From assembly GCA_947175035.1 (NCBI GenBank), contig CAMWLG010000020.1:1-49173 (forward strand): a stretch of DNA of 49,173 nt, given 5' to 3'. The DNA comes from an uncultured Lachnospiraceae bacterium. GTDB taxonomy: Bacteria > Bacillota > Clostridia > Lachnospirales > Lachnospiraceae. This document shows positions 25,798-32,913 of this stretch, one piece after another. How positions within the stretch are numbered: position 1 is the stretch's first letter; each line of letters begins with the position of its first letter. A program made the position numbers and the translations under genes. The notes beneath the pieces were generated by a model. That model ran no database searches. It was not told the origin of the DNA and worked only from the letters and a program-made list of their open reading frames with translations.

Positions 25798-26112
25798 TTA
25801 CATTCCCTCCGTTTCCTTGAATATGACTTTCTTTCCCTGCACCGTGGCATGGACGATCTCCTCCGCCATCCCTTCGGTGGCTTCCCCGAACACCCACACC
25901 TCGTCACATCCCGTGAGCAACTCCATCCCCATAGCGATGCCGAGCTGCCTCTCTTCCTCGATGCCCTCGTTTAAGAACTGAGGGAACAAAAGGTGCGGCG
26001 CGATGGGCAGATACCCTTCCTCACACGCCATGCGGCTGTAGACCGCTGCCTTCCTCGCATTCCCTTCCATGTCGCCACGGAAAGGGCTGCAGATAAAAAC
26101 CTTCTTACGCAT
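25798..26112 (-). CDS. DUF4406-type nucleoside deoxyribosyltransferase-like protein
   Basis: A 104-residue Rossmann-like protein: KVFICSPFRGDMEGNARKA, YLPIAPHLLFPQFLNE, and LLTGCDEVWVFGEATEGM followed by EIVHATVQGKKVIF. The pattern matches DUF4406, related to nucleoside 2-deoxyribosyltransferases, so it may act on nucleotides or modified bases. Whether it is active is unknown. AGGAGG lies nine bases before the ATG. It overlaps the upstream small gene by eight bases. Confidence 0.85.
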   Translation of the reverse strand: MRKKVFICSPFRGDMEGNARKAAVYSRMACEEGYLPIAPHLLFPQFLNEGIEEERQLGIAMGMELLTGCDEVWVFGEATEGMAEEIVHATVQGKKVIFKETEGM

Positions 26113-26293
26113 CCGTCCCTACCTCCTTCACGGAAAGCTCCTCCACGCTGCCTCCGGGGACAATGATCGTTACCCGGCGCATCTCACCGAACAGTCGCCG
26201 GAGCAGGCGCTCACGCAAAGGTACAGTCCTGCACCAGACGATGCCGCCAGAACCCGGCTCTTTTGTATAGCTGATCTTCAAGCTGTGTTTCAT
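26105..26293 (-). CDS. small phage protein of unknown function
   Basis: A 62-residue basic protein (MKHSLKISYTKEPGSGGIVW then LRERLLRRLFGEMRRVTIIVPGG). GAGGTG precedes the ATG. The coding frame overlaps the DUF4406 gene, and it is the second gene after the sigma-like gene. The pattern of two beta strands around a basic helix recurs in Clostridia mobile elements, but no function is known to me. Confidence 0.7.
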   Translation of the reverse strand: MKHSLKISYTKEPGSGGIVWCRTVPLRERLLRRLFGEMRRVTIIVPGGSVEELSVKEVGTDA

Positions 26294-26372
26294 CTGCCTT
26301 TCACCTCTTTCTAAGGGCGCTCATTTTTATTGCCCTCACTATTAGGTCACGGGAAAGGCAAATCCGCAGGGT

Positions 26373-26765
26373 CTATTTCAAAATTTTTTCAAGTTTTTTG
26401 TGTATGCGTTTCATCCTGTCACGGATGGCGCTTTCTCCAACACCCTCCTCCCGCGCAATGCTGGCAAAACTGCGCTCTTCAAAATAGACTTTCCTCACCA
26501 GCTCCCTTTGGGATGGGGATAAAGCCTCCATAGCGGAATACAGCCGCGCCATGTCCTCCCGGCGCACCGCCTCCCCTTCCGTATCCTCCGCCGAGGCAAA
26601 CAGCTCCCCTTCGTAGTCCATGCCATTTAGAGAGAAGTGGCGGCGGGTCTCCTTCTGGTCATTGTTGTCCTGCTGACGTTTTAAATCCAGCAGCATCCCT
26701 CCGAGGCGTTCGTCCACCTCCACCTCGGAGACTTCCCCTGTCACAAATTCATAGGTGATCTTCAT
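26373..26765 (-). CDS. sigma-70 region 4-like regulator
   Basis: A 130-residue protein. The C-terminal two thirds match sigma region 4: ALSPSQRELVRKVYFEERSFASIAREEGVGESAIRDRMKRIHKKLEKI, a clear helix-turn-helix. The N-terminal 45 residues (KITYEFVTGEVSEVEVDERL) are a beta-rich extension seen in sigma-like genes of Clostridia mobile elements. No region 2 is present, so it is not a complete sigma factor. It is probably an activator at the head of the early operon. GGGAGG lies five bases before the ATG. Confidence 0.85.
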   Translation of the reverse strand: MKITYEFVTGEVSEVEVDERLGGMLLDLKRQQDNNDQKETRRHFSLNGMDYEGELFASAEDTEGEAVRREDMARLYSAMEALSPSQRELVRKVYFEERSFASIAREEGVGESAIRDRMKRIHKKLEKILK

Positions 26766-26823
26766 TCAGACCTCCCGCCGTAACCCGGCAGGACGCAGAA
26801 TGTTTTGATTTTTCCAGACATAC

Positions 26824-26873
26824 AGCGTTCCTTTCTTTACGCCTTCGTAAAGCCAGAAACGCTATATTTTTTT
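26824..26873 (+). terminator. nested hairpin with T tract, plus-strand terminator-like
   Basis: AGCGTT ... AACGCT encloses CTTTACG ... CGTAAAG, and ATATTTTTTT follows on the plus strand. It would stop rightward transcription entering the early operon region from the left. On the minus strand the same structure sits just upstream of the sigma-like gene and could be a leader structure. Confidence 0.5.
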
Positions 26874-26896
26874 GATATGAAATTACCTAGAAACGT

Positions 26897-26946
26897 AAAA
26901 AAGGCCGGAGTAAGCTAAGGTATTGGTCTCTAGCTTTACTCCGGCC
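26897..26946 (-). terminator. intrinsic terminator between Com-like genes and the early operon
   Basis: On the minus strand GGCCGGAGTAA pairs with TTACTCCGGCC, the stem extends through an imperfect inner part, and a six-T tract follows. Transcripts from 27.1-27.5 kb would end here, so the sigma-like gene needs its own promoter or readthrough. Confidence 0.8.
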
Positions 26947-26989
26947 CTTCGCAGCTCGTCACTTGGCCGCTCGCACATTCGAGTAAACA

Positions 26990-27142
26990 TTATTTCATTT
27001 TCAATGAGGTCTGTATCAGCCATTCCAGCCTGACTGTCCTACCGCAATGAGGGCATCTGATACGGACTACTGTCCTTCCCTCCACGGTGGCGATTATATC
27101 GCAGATCCTCTTCCGGCACAGCGGACACCTTATTTTGCACAT
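26990..27142 (-). CDS. Com-like small zinc-finger protein (50 aa)
   Basis: A 50-residue ORF: MCKIRCPLCRKRICDIIATV, then EGRTVVRIRCPHCGRTVRLEW and a short polar tail. It carries CPLC and CPHC pairs spaced about 20 residues apart, the pattern of Com-like translational activators of Mu-type phages. GGGAGGG lies eight bases before the ATG, and a strong terminator follows. With 27305..27475 it forms a pair of related zinc-finger genes at the prophage edge. Confidence 0.75.
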   Translation of the reverse strand: MCKIRCPLCRKRICDIIATVEGRTVVRIRCPHCGRTVRLEWLIQTSLKMK

Positions 27143-27290
27143 CTCTCAATCCCTCCCACAGCCACTTCTGGATTTCTAACCGCGATCAGCGGAACGGTTC
27201 TGTGCAGATGTCCTTACAGTGATAATTTCCATAAATTACCATGTATACTGTAAGTATGCCCACAGAGCGCATTCCTAATCACGCCTATAC

Positions 27291-27315
27291 AAAAAATGGC
27301 AGGGCTACCCCTGCC
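27291..27315 (-). terminator. intrinsic terminator overlapping the end of the second Com-like gene
   Basis: On the minus strand GGCAGGG pairs with CCCTGCC around a short GTAG loop and ATTTTTT follows. The stop codon of the gene at 27305 lies in the loop. Confidence 0.8.
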
Positions 27316-27475
27316 GCCTGTTCTTCTTATGTACCATCCTTGGGCTAAAGCCCACCTGCACCACCTCCCCGCAGTGCCTGCACTTTATTTCAAGCACAGA
27401 CTTCCCCGGCGACATCACTTCAATGTCAAGGATGTGCCGCCCGCATTTAGGGTTCGGGCATCTGATCCTTTCCAT
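27305..27475 (-). CDS. Com-like small zinc-finger protein (56 aa)
   Basis: A 56-residue protein: MERIRCPNPKCGRHILDIEV, then KSVLEIKCRHCGEVVQVGF and a basic tail. CPNPKC and CRHC form the zinc site. It resembles the Com family (PF10122-like) and the neighbouring 50-residue gene. I chose ATG 27475, nine bases after GGGGAGG, and reject the longer frame to 27508. It is the rightmost gene I assign to the prophage. An RNA- or DNA-binding regulatory role is inferred from the family. Confidence 0.78.
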   Translation of the reverse strand: MERIRCPNPKCGRHILDIEVMSPGKSVLEIKCRHCGEVVQVGFSPRMVHKKNRRQG

Positions 27476-27598
27476 TGACAACCGCCTCCCCACACTGATA
27501 TGTAACAAGAGAACCAGACAGATGACAATTACGTTCTGCTTGGTTCCCTTTTATCGTTTGTGCATTATAGGTTTTCTTCGTGTGGTACTTTCACATTG

Positions 27599-27640
27599 CT
27601 GCTCCCCGATTCCCCTATCTGCTGAAAACCGAAGAAGATT
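27599..27640 (-). repeat. 80-bp family intergenic repeat, partial copy B1
   Basis: A partial copy of the intergenic repeat seen in full at 28580, 29730 and 31305: minus strand TCGGTTTTCAGCAGATA, then GGGGAATCGGGGAGCAG. It lies downstream of the phosphatase gene and marks the left edge of the repeat-bearing region next to the prophage. Confidence 0.7.
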
Positions 27641-27682
27641 TTCATACCTTTTTGCTAATATAGGGCAAGACTAACACATTTC

Positions 27683-28309
27683 CTAAAAATGAAATTTCCC
27701 CTCATCATATATCAGCCGTAAAATAGAAGCATTCTTTACTTTCTCCACAGCACATAATTGTTCCGGTGCAAAAAGGTATAATAATGTTTTTATAGCAAAG
27801 GCATGAGTAACCACTAAAATATTGCCGTTCTCATTGGACGATTCGTTTTGGGCTATATCCTCAAATACAGCTTTCAGACGATTCTCTATATCTGTAAAAG
27901 GTTCTGCCATACCTGTTGTGTCATGTTCATAAATCGCCGCCGCAACATCTGGAAGCCTTTTATTTAATTCCGCAAATGACGAAACACCTAACCAGTCAGA
28001 AACCGCTTTTATAAAAGTTGTATTATGCTCTGCATCCATAGAACCTAGACACCATTCTCGCAGCCGCATATCTTTCTGAACTTTAATATCACTATTCCCA
28101 CTGATTGATAAAATCAGCTCCGCCGTCTGCACAGCTCTTAATGTGTCACTCGCATATGCAGTATGAAAAATAGTGCCTTTAATTTCAAGCCCTAAATCCG
28201 TTGCAGCCTTTTTTCCATTATCGGTAAGCGGTGAATCACTCCATCCCTGCGCTCTGCCCAGACTGTTCAGCAAGGTTTCTCCATGCCTGACTATGTAAAA
28301 AGTAACCAC
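27683..28309 (-). CDS. histidine phosphatase family protein
   Basis: A 208-residue phosphoglycerate-mutase-like histidine phosphatase. The catalytic RHG motif is in FYIVRHGETLLNSLGRAQGW (phospho-His acceptor at about residue 9). A second His is in ILVVTHAFAIKTLLYL, the Arg in YASDTLRAVQTAELIL, and the Glu/Arg in DMRLREWCLGSM. The substrate is unknown; such enzymes act on sugar phosphates, cofactors or nucleotides. It lies 26 bases after the tautomerase gene and is probably co-transcribed with it. Confidence 0.93.
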   Translation of the reverse strand: MVTFYIVRHGETLLNSLGRAQGWSDSPLTDNGKKAATDLGLEIKGTIFHTAYASDTLRAVQTAELILSISGNSDIKVQKDMRLREWCLGSMDAEHNTTFIKAVSDWLGVSSFAELNKRLPDVAAAIYEHDTTGMAEPFTDIENRLKAVFEDIAQNESSNENGNILVVTHAFAIKTLLYLFAPEQLCAVEKVKNASILRLIYDEGKFHF

Positions 28310-28335
28310 GCTATCATCCCTTTCCTACTTGAAAA

Positions 28336-28545
28336 TCACTTATGTTTCTGCATATACTCCGCTTTCACTTTATCAATGGTCTTACCGCCAATGCCAAAAT
28401 TTTTATCTGGCACTTCTTTAATGGTCGTAACAAAAAATTCCTGCGGTACTTTCATAATCTCGGAAGATACTTCCGTCAATCGCTTTATCAGCTCCTCCTT
28501 TTGGTTATCTGATAAAGCTCCACTTTCAACTGTAATGTAAGGCAT
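28336..28545 (-). CDS. 4-oxalocrotonate tautomerase-like protein, copy 1
   Basis: A 69-residue tautomerase-superfamily protein. Pro-1 after Met removal (MPYITVESGALSDNQKEELI) is the catalytic base of the family. It continues KVPQEFFVTTIKEVPDKNFGIGG and ends KVKAEYMQKHK. It differs from the copy at 40175..40384 at only three residues and is roughly 90% identical in DNA. AAGGAG precedes the ATG. The substrate is unknown. Unlike copy 2 it has no MerR gene beside it, and it follows two intergenic repeat elements. Confidence 0.93.
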   Translation of the reverse strand: MPYITVESGALSDNQKEELIKRLTEVSSEIMKVPQEFFVTTIKEVPDKNFGIGGKTIDKVKAEYMQKHK

Positions 28546-28579
28546 TTTCCCTCTCCTTCCTATTGTTCTAAAGCTGTCT

Positions 28580-28660
28580 CTGCTCCCCGATTCTCCTACC
28601 TGCCGGAAACTGAGGAAGCCCGCTCTGTCTCGGCTGTGGCTTATTGGTGATATGCAGCCG
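28580..28660 (-). repeat. 80-bp family intergenic repeat, copy B2
   Basis: A full copy on the minus strand: ATATCACCAATAAGCCACAGCC, then a variable GACAGAGCGGGCTTCC part and CAGTTTCCGGCAGGTAGG then GAATCGGGGAGCAG. It lies about 40 bases upstream of the tautomerase start, directly after hairpin element A1. Function unknown. Confidence 0.75.
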
Positions 28661-28671
28661 CTTTTTTAATA

Positions 28672-28728
28672 GGACGGCTCCTCTATCATTCAGAGCCGCC
28701 CATGCTCCCTCAATATAAATTCGGGCAC
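28672..28728 (-). repeat. two-hairpin intergenic element, copy A1
   Basis: Minus strand: hairpin 1 with TGCCC...GGAGCA ends, then hairpin 2 GGCGGCTC...GAGCCGTCC around the conserved loop TGAATGATAGAG. It lies directly after the stop of 28735..29070 and before B2. The stem bases differ from other copies while pairing is kept. Confidence 0.75.
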
Positions 28729-28734
28729 TTCAAC

Positions 28735-29070
28735 CTACACATTGTTCTTTGAACGCTTGTCAAGCTCTTTTATGTATTCATCAAATGAGTATATTTTATC
28801 TTCTCCCGCAAAACGGAATCTTGCCCTTGTTCCCTCTATGCAGGTTGCCTTTATCATATCGGAAACGGACATTTTCTTGCTCTGGTTGCTCTGCACCTGC
28901 TTATCAACTGACTGCATCAGTTCTTCTTTCGTACAGACCTTTCTTACAAAAGATGGCGGTGTCTGTGATATCATTTCCCGATCAAACCTCTGTGTGCCGT
29001 TCTGATCCTGACGCACCATTGCTTTTCCTGCTGCCATGTATCCTGTTGCTCCTATTCCATTTACATTCAT
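28735..29070 (-). CDS. unknown protein with NGIG-type N-terminus and FDR...FDEY domain
   Basis: A 111-residue protein without signal peptide or membrane segment. The N-terminus MNVNGIGATGYMAAGKAM carries the NGIG motif shared by several neighbours. Residues from about 30 on (RFDREMISQTPPSF ... KIYSFDEYIKELDKR) align by eye with the C-terminal part of 31961..32788 (YFDRSIMERNG ... VMTFDEYVKAMEEM). It is therefore a short version of that protein lacking the central domain. The start is ATG 29070 behind GGAGGATTAAAGAAA; the frame further upstream runs into hairpin element A2 and is not coding. A micro-ORF leader lies further upstream. Confidence 0.78.
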   Translation of the reverse strand: MNVNGIGATGYMAAGKAMVRQDQNGTQRFDREMISQTPPSFVRKVCTKEELMQSVDKQVQSNQSKKMSVSDMIKATCIEGTRARFRFAGEDKIYSFDEYIKELDKRSKNNV

Positions 29071-29106
29071 TTTCTTTAATCCTCCATTGTCATCAATTAT
29101 TTTAAA

Positions 29107-29161
29107 GGTGGCTCCTCTGTCGTTCAGAACCACCTCTGCTCTCTCATAATAAGTCCGAGCA
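29107..29161 (-). repeat. two-hairpin intergenic element, copy A2
   Basis: Minus strand: hairpin 1 TGCTC - GGACTTATTATGAG - AGAGCA, then hairpin 2 GGTGGTTC - TGAACGACAGAG - GAGCCACC. It lies between the leader ORF (29196..29219) and the ribosome binding site of 28735..29070, about 40 bases before that start. Confidence 0.8.
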
Positions 29162-29195
29162 GTTTATTACTTCATAAATAGCAAACGTACATTAC

Positions 29196-29219
29196 CTAAC
29201 TTCCCCTGTCAAACTTCAT
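29196..29219 (-). promoter_or_regulatory. micro-ORF leader encoding MKFDRGS
   Basis: Behind a strong AAAGGAGG, an ATG opens a seven-codon frame ending in TAG. A second tiny frame (MYVCYL) begins six bases later. The same arrangement recurs upstream of 31961..32788 with the same first peptide. Position before a two-hairpin element suggests a translation-coupled regulatory leader. Confidence 0.55.
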
Positions 29220-29238
29220 GACAAACACCTCCTTTCGC

Positions 29239-29280
29239 TGCTCCCAATCTGCCGGGAAACGGAAAACCTGCCCACCCTAT
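29239..29280 (-). repeat. 80-bp family intergenic repeat, shortened copy B3
   Basis: A degenerate copy on the minus strand (GGGCAGGTTTTCCGTTTCCC, then GGCAGATTGGGAGCAG). It lies directly before the Shine-Dalgarno of the MKFDRGS leader and just after the lipoprotein stop. Confidence 0.6.
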
Positions 29281-29284
29281 TTCC

Positions 29285-29698
29285 TTACATAACCTCTCCA
29301 TCAATTATCAAAAATACATCCGCATATGTTTTACTTAAATAGGTTTTATAATCTTCAATTTGCTCTCTGTCTACTTCACCGTTTGTCTTTAACGATAATT
29401 TTATTGAATATTGCTCTGTTCCTTCATCATAGGATACCGTTGCATCTGCCGATTCAATCCCATCTGCATCCTTAAACATACTTTCTGTAGTCTGTACCAG
29501 ATAATCACAGTATTGTTCAGTTGGATTGCTTTGTGTTGCCACATCATCGAAGTTTACTGAAATGGCGTTTTCTTCCACATCAGATTGTAACGCTTTATCC
29601 GCTGCTGTTTCTGTATCCTGTGCACTGGCTATCATTCCGCACCCTGTCATTAACAATACACACATTATCGCTAACAAAAACGCTATTCCTTTTTTCAT
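29285..29698 (-). CDS. small secreted lipoprotein of unknown function
   Basis: A 137-residue protein. The signal peptide MKKGIAFLLAIMCVLLMTGCG has a lipobox LMTGC with the modified Cys at about residue 19 or 20. The mature part is acidic, with ISVNFDDVATQSNPTEQYCD and a strand-rich C-terminus (YSIKLSLKTNGEVDREQIED). It is the only clearly exported member of this operon. I prefer ATG 29698, nine bases after AAGGAG; ATG 29704 is also possible. It could be a surface partner of the neighbouring cytosolic proteins, but nothing in the sequence proves this. Confidence 0.82.
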   Translation of the reverse strand: MKKGIAFLLAIMCVLLMTGCGMIASAQDTETAADKALQSDVEENAISVNFDDVATQSNPTEQYCDYLVQTTESMFKDADGIESADATVSYDEGTEQYSIKLSLKTNGEVDREQIEDYKTYLSKTYADVFLIIDGEVM

Positions 29699-29729
29699 CA
29701 ACATTTTCTCCTTTTTTAATATTGCAACT

Positions 29730-29811
29730 CTGTTCCCCGATTCCCATATCTACTGGAAACCAGAGAAGCCTGCCCTGTCCGGCTGTGCCTTATTGGTGAT
29801 ATGTGTCCGAG
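29730..29811 (-). repeat. 80-bp family intergenic repeat, copy B4
   Basis: A full copy on the minus strand: GGACACATATCACCAATAAGG, then TTCTCTGGTTTCCAGTAGATA and GGGAATCGGGGAACAG. CTGG-TTT-CCAG here and CCGG-TTT-CCGG in B5 suggest a small hairpin with compensatory changes. It lies about 30 bases before the lipoprotein gene. Confidence 0.75.
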
Positions 29812-29823
29812 CTATATTTCCTG

Positions 29824-31254
29824 CTATGCTTTTACATTAAACCCTCTTTTCGTTACTTCTCTGCCCGGAAGATGTAAGACTTCTTTCGTAAGAGGTACAA
29901 CACGCCCATTGCTGACCGCATAATCCAGTAACTTCTGCATCGCTTTCAGATTCGGCTGGGACAGCAATGTTCCACTCTTTCCATATGTACTGTTCCCAAG
30001 TTCTGAAAGAACCTCATCCGTATATGCCATCTGCTCATCTAACCATTTTTCATATGCTGTCGGTGTAGCTTTCTCCCTGCGCAGGGTTTCCTCCCGCTCC
30101 TTGCGGTAATTATTCCAATATTGATCATGTCTGACTTTGGTATCTTCCAGCCATTCTCTCTGATTCGGCCCATATCCGTGTTCCGTGTCAATGTCATAAA
30201 GGCCGCCATCCTTATAGCCAATGGTAAGCCCGCGCTCATCTTCTTTATCCCATCCCTCTTTTACATAGACCTGATAATTTTCATGCAATGCTGACATAGG
30301 CAGAGCATCTATCTCACCATTTGCCAGCTTTTCATTATACCGCTCTGTCACCACATCCCACAGGTTTCGCCCATCCGGTGTATAGATTACTCCATCCCTG
30401 TTTTCCAGTTCCCTCATATCCAGACCTGTCATATCATTCACAAAATGCCACATGACCGCCTTTTCCTGATAAGCCGTATCATATAAATACTGCTTGGGCT
30501 GCTCGAACCCGTTATTCGCCGGATTGCACCAGCGCAAATGCTCATACAAGTATCTTCCATTGTTTCCCCTGTTCAGAACTTCCTCTATCTGCCTTGCCAG
30601 TGCCTCATCCACGCCACTTGCATGGATTTTATATTCATACGGGTCAACCCGTAGCTGCAAGTCTGCACCCTCCGGAATAACAATTCCGTTTTCCTCAAAA
30701 AGCTGGTTGATAGAATCATTTATGCCGTTACGCACTTCGTCATTCCATTCCTCGTCATGCATGATTCCTCCACCGAAGGTTTTCTGTATGATTGGATCAT
30801 AACTGTTGACAGCAGCCGGAAGACCGTTCAAGACACGCTTTTCGGATTCAGCACATATCTCACGCTCTCTCTGAGTCAAGCCTTTCACATAATAAGGCGA
30901 TTTTGTGTTATAGTATTTATCCCATATATGTTTTGAGGGATTATCAAATTTTTTATTTTCTTCATTTACCTTTGCATAATGTTCATCAATGACCTTCATA
31001 TATTTTTCATACTTTGCAATGATAGATGGTATGGGAAATGTCGTTGCCCTGTCCTGTTGTGCCAGATTGCCACTTTGGGATGTCCGTTCCGTATAGACCG
31101 GGACAGCCTCCTCTCTTTGGCGTGTTTTTACCACACTATCAGTCTTTGCAGATGCTTTTACTTCCTCCGCTTTGTGACGGGATGCAACCGCCTGATTATT
31201 ATATAAAGCAGCATATTCCTTTACCACACTGCTTCCTATTCCACTAACACTCAT
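29824..31254 (-). CDS. large unknown protein (possibly DUF4885-like) with SGIG N-terminus
   Basis: A 476-residue soluble protein. The N-terminus MSVSGIGSSVVKEYAALYNN carries the GIG motif of this cluster. About residues 20-70 are polar and look disordered. The rest is mixed alpha/beta, rich in Trp, Tyr and Asn, with segments such as LQLRVDPYEYKIHASGVDEA, EHLRWCNPANNGFEQPKQYL and MWHFVNDMTGLDMRELENRD. From memory it resembles DUF4885-type proteins; I am not certain. No enzyme motif is visible. The start is ATG 31254 behind GGAGG, and B4 lies downstream. Confidence 0.8.
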   Translation of the reverse strand: MSVSGIGSSVVKEYAALYNNQAVASRHKAEEVKASAKTDSVVKTRQREEAVPVYTERTSQSGNLAQQDRATTFPIPSIIAKYEKYMKVIDEHYAKVNEENKKFDNPSKHIWDKYYNTKSPYYVKGLTQREREICAESEKRVLNGLPAAVNSYDPIIQKTFGGGIMHDEEWNDEVRNGINDSINQLFEENGIVIPEGADLQLRVDPYEYKIHASGVDEALARQIEEVLNRGNNGRYLYEHLRWCNPANNGFEQPKQYLYDTAYQEKAVMWHFVNDMTGLDMRELENRDGVIYTPDGRNLWDVVTERYNEKLANGEIDALPMSALHENYQVYVKEGWDKEDERGLTIGYKDGGLYDIDTEHGYGPNQREWLEDTKVRHDQYWNNYRKEREETLRREKATPTAYEKWLDEQMAYTDEVLSELGNSTYGKSGTLLSQPNLKAMQKLLDYAVSNGRVVPLTKEVLHLPGREVTKRGFNVKA

Positions 31255-31304
31255 TTCTTAATATCCTCCATTCCCTTTTTGCCCCCACCATTCACGAATC
31301 CGCA

Positions 31305-31387
31305 CCTGCCCCCCGATTCCTCTATCTGCCGGAAACCGGAGAACCCTGCCCTGTTCTGCTATAGCTTATTGGTGAATATGTGTCCGC
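31305..31387 (-). repeat. 80-bp family intergenic repeat, copy B5
   Basis: A full copy on the minus strand: GGACACATATTCACCAATAAG, then TTCTCCGGTTTCCGGCAGATA and GAGGAATCGGGGGGCAG. It lies between 31403..31939 and the start of the 476-residue gene, about 50 bases before the latter. Confidence 0.75.
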
Positions 31388-31402
31388 TGGCTTCTTGTCT
31401 AA

Positions 31403-31939
31403 CTATGACTTACTTTTGCAGAAAGTCAAAATATCATTGATCCATTTGCCATACCGCAGATACCCGTCCCAATTTCCAAGTGTTTTCATATCATCCATAA
31501 GCGCATATGCCGCTGAAAGATAATCGGCTTTCTCATGGTAAGAAGCTGTTCCCGCCTTATCTTTCATGATAGCCATGCTGAGGAAATTGCTGTCTGATTT
31601 ATTCCCGGTATGTGCATTTAATGCAAGCATCTCCGTGTAAGAGCAGCTATTAGGATTCACCTTACTTACATCCACTGTCTGCTCATATTCATTTCCGTTT
31701 TTGTCCATGCCTTTTACAAGATAAACCGGATTTTTCTCTGAATAATCATCTGCCCTATATACATTTGCACTTTCTCCTGTCTTCGCATCATAGATAGAAA
31801 ATAATGCATCCGGGGTAATATGTACTACATTTCCTGTTGCTTTCACATTCGCCCCGAAATCACCCTTCGTACTGCTTTCTGCCTTTCTTGCTCCCTGCCA
31901 TGCCGGATATCCTGCTGCTCCTATTCCGTTAATACCCAT
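31403..31939 (-). CDS. unknown protein with NGIG N-terminus and SCSY...GNW domain
   Basis: A 178-residue soluble protein. The N-terminus MGINGIGAAGYPAWQGARKA has the shared motif. The main domain (about residues 45-175) reads SIYDAKTGESANVYRADDYS, then SCSYTEMLALNAHTGNKS and KTLGNWDGYLRYGKWINDI. It aligns by eye with the central part of 31961..32788 (NCSYAELMMLNQETGNTS, SSGNWDAYLSMDKWQQSL). It lacks the C-terminal FDEY domain. It lies 21 bases after the paralogue, so the two are tandem relatives. No function is known to me. Confidence 0.8.
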   Translation of the reverse strand: MGINGIGAAGYPAWQGARKAESSTKGDFGANVKATGNVVHITPDALFSIYDAKTGESANVYRADDYSEKNPVYLVKGMDKNGNEYEQTVDVSKVNPNSCSYTEMLALNAHTGNKSDSNFLSMAIMKDKAGTASYHEKADYLSAAYALMDDMKTLGNWDGYLRYGKWINDILTFCKSKS

Positions 31940-31960
31940 TTTTCAAATCCTCCATCACCA

Positions 31961-32788
31961 TCAATTATTTTTTATTAAAGAAACATTAGCTTTTTCATTG
32001 GATTTTCTTAACATTTCTTCCATCGCTTTCACATATTCATCAAATGTCATAACCACAGAAGATCCCACAAAACTATAAAGAGTATTTACTGCATTTGGAA
32101 AAGCATTTGCTAATGCCTCTCGTAAAGTTGGCCCATTCTTCTCTGCCGCTTTAACTCTATCATCAATTTCTTTTTGTATTTCTTCTGCTGTTTTAACTGT
32201 TGCAAAACTGCACGAACCTTTCACTCCATTTCGTTCCATAATACTGCGATCAAAATACACCGGCACGGATGTGTAGTCATTAAGACTTTGCTGCCACTTG
32301 TCCATAGAAAGATAAGCGTCCCAATTTCCGGAACTTTTATATTCCTCCATAACCTCCTTTATCGCCGTACTGTAGTCTGCCTTATCTAAATAAGTTTTCG
32401 CTCCTGTCTTTTCAAACAGAATATCTGCTCTCTGCTTATCTCCTAAAGATGTATTTCCCGTTTCCTGATTAAGCATCATAAGTTCAGCATAGCTACAATT
32501 TCTTGGATCTATAATCCATGCATGGTGCATCCTTTCAAATTCTTCTCCCTCTGCGGTCTTGCCCTTTAATATGTAAATTGGCGTATCATCCGAATAAATG
32601 TCTGAACGATGTATCTCAACGCTCTCCCTTGTCTTTGGATTTGAAAAAGACATCAACGGTTCATTCACTTTACTTCCTCTGTTTATATCTCCTATTTGAT
32701 TATTAAAATACTTACCTAAAACTCTCTTTTTACCCGTCATATAATTCGAGTTAATTCCAGTATTATTATCAATTCCATTTAAATTCAT
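31961..32788 (-). CDS. unknown three-part protein joining SCSY...GNW and FDR...FDEY domains
   Basis: A 275-residue soluble protein. It starts MNLNGIDNNTGINSNYMTGK (a variant of the shared motif). The central domain at about residues 50-175 is related to 31403..31939, and the C-terminal domain from about residue 180 (YFDRSIMERNG to VVMTFDEYVKAMEEM) is related to 28735..29070. It is the complete form of which those two are parts. ATG 32788 follows GGAGGATTAAAGAAA. The frame upstream continues through hairpin element A3, so a longer start is rejected. The 5' region (leader plus A3) closely matches that of 28735..29070. Confidence 0.82.
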   Translation of the reverse strand: MNLNGIDNNTGINSNYMTGKKRVLGKYFNNQIGDINRGSKVNEPLMSFSNPKTRESVEIHRSDIYSDDTPIYILKGKTAEGEEFERMHHAWIIDPRNCSYAELMMLNQETGNTSLGDKQRADILFEKTGAKTYLDKADYSTAIKEVMEEYKSSGNWDAYLSMDKWQQSLNDYTSVPVYFDRSIMERNGVKGSCSFATVKTAEEIQKEIDDRVKAAEKNGPTLREALANAFPNAVNTLYSFVGSSVVMTFDEYVKAMEEMLRKSNEKANVSLIKNN

Positions 32789-32824
32789 TTTCTTTAATCC
32801 TCCATTGTCGTCAATTATTTTGAT

Positions 32825-32879
32825 GGTAACTCCTCTGTCGTTCAGAGCCACCTCTGCTCCCTCATAATAAGTCCGAGCA
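32825..32879 (-). repeat. two-hairpin intergenic element, copy A3
   Basis: Minus strand: hairpin 1 TGCTC - GGACTTATTATGAG - GGAGCA, then hairpin 2 GGTGGCTC - TGAACGACAGAG - GAGTTACC. It lies between the MKFDRGS leader at 32914..32937 and the start of 31961..32788. It is nearly identical to A2. Confidence 0.8.
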
Positions 32880-32913
32880 GTTTATTACTTCATAAATAGC
32901 AAACGCACATTAC

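Noticed and set aside
27511..27556. Imperfect inverted repeat (GAACCAGACAGA ... TCTGCTTGGTTC) as a possible att site or terminator
   Set aside because: The pairing is imperfect, the T tract is short and there is no second copy in the window to support an attachment site.
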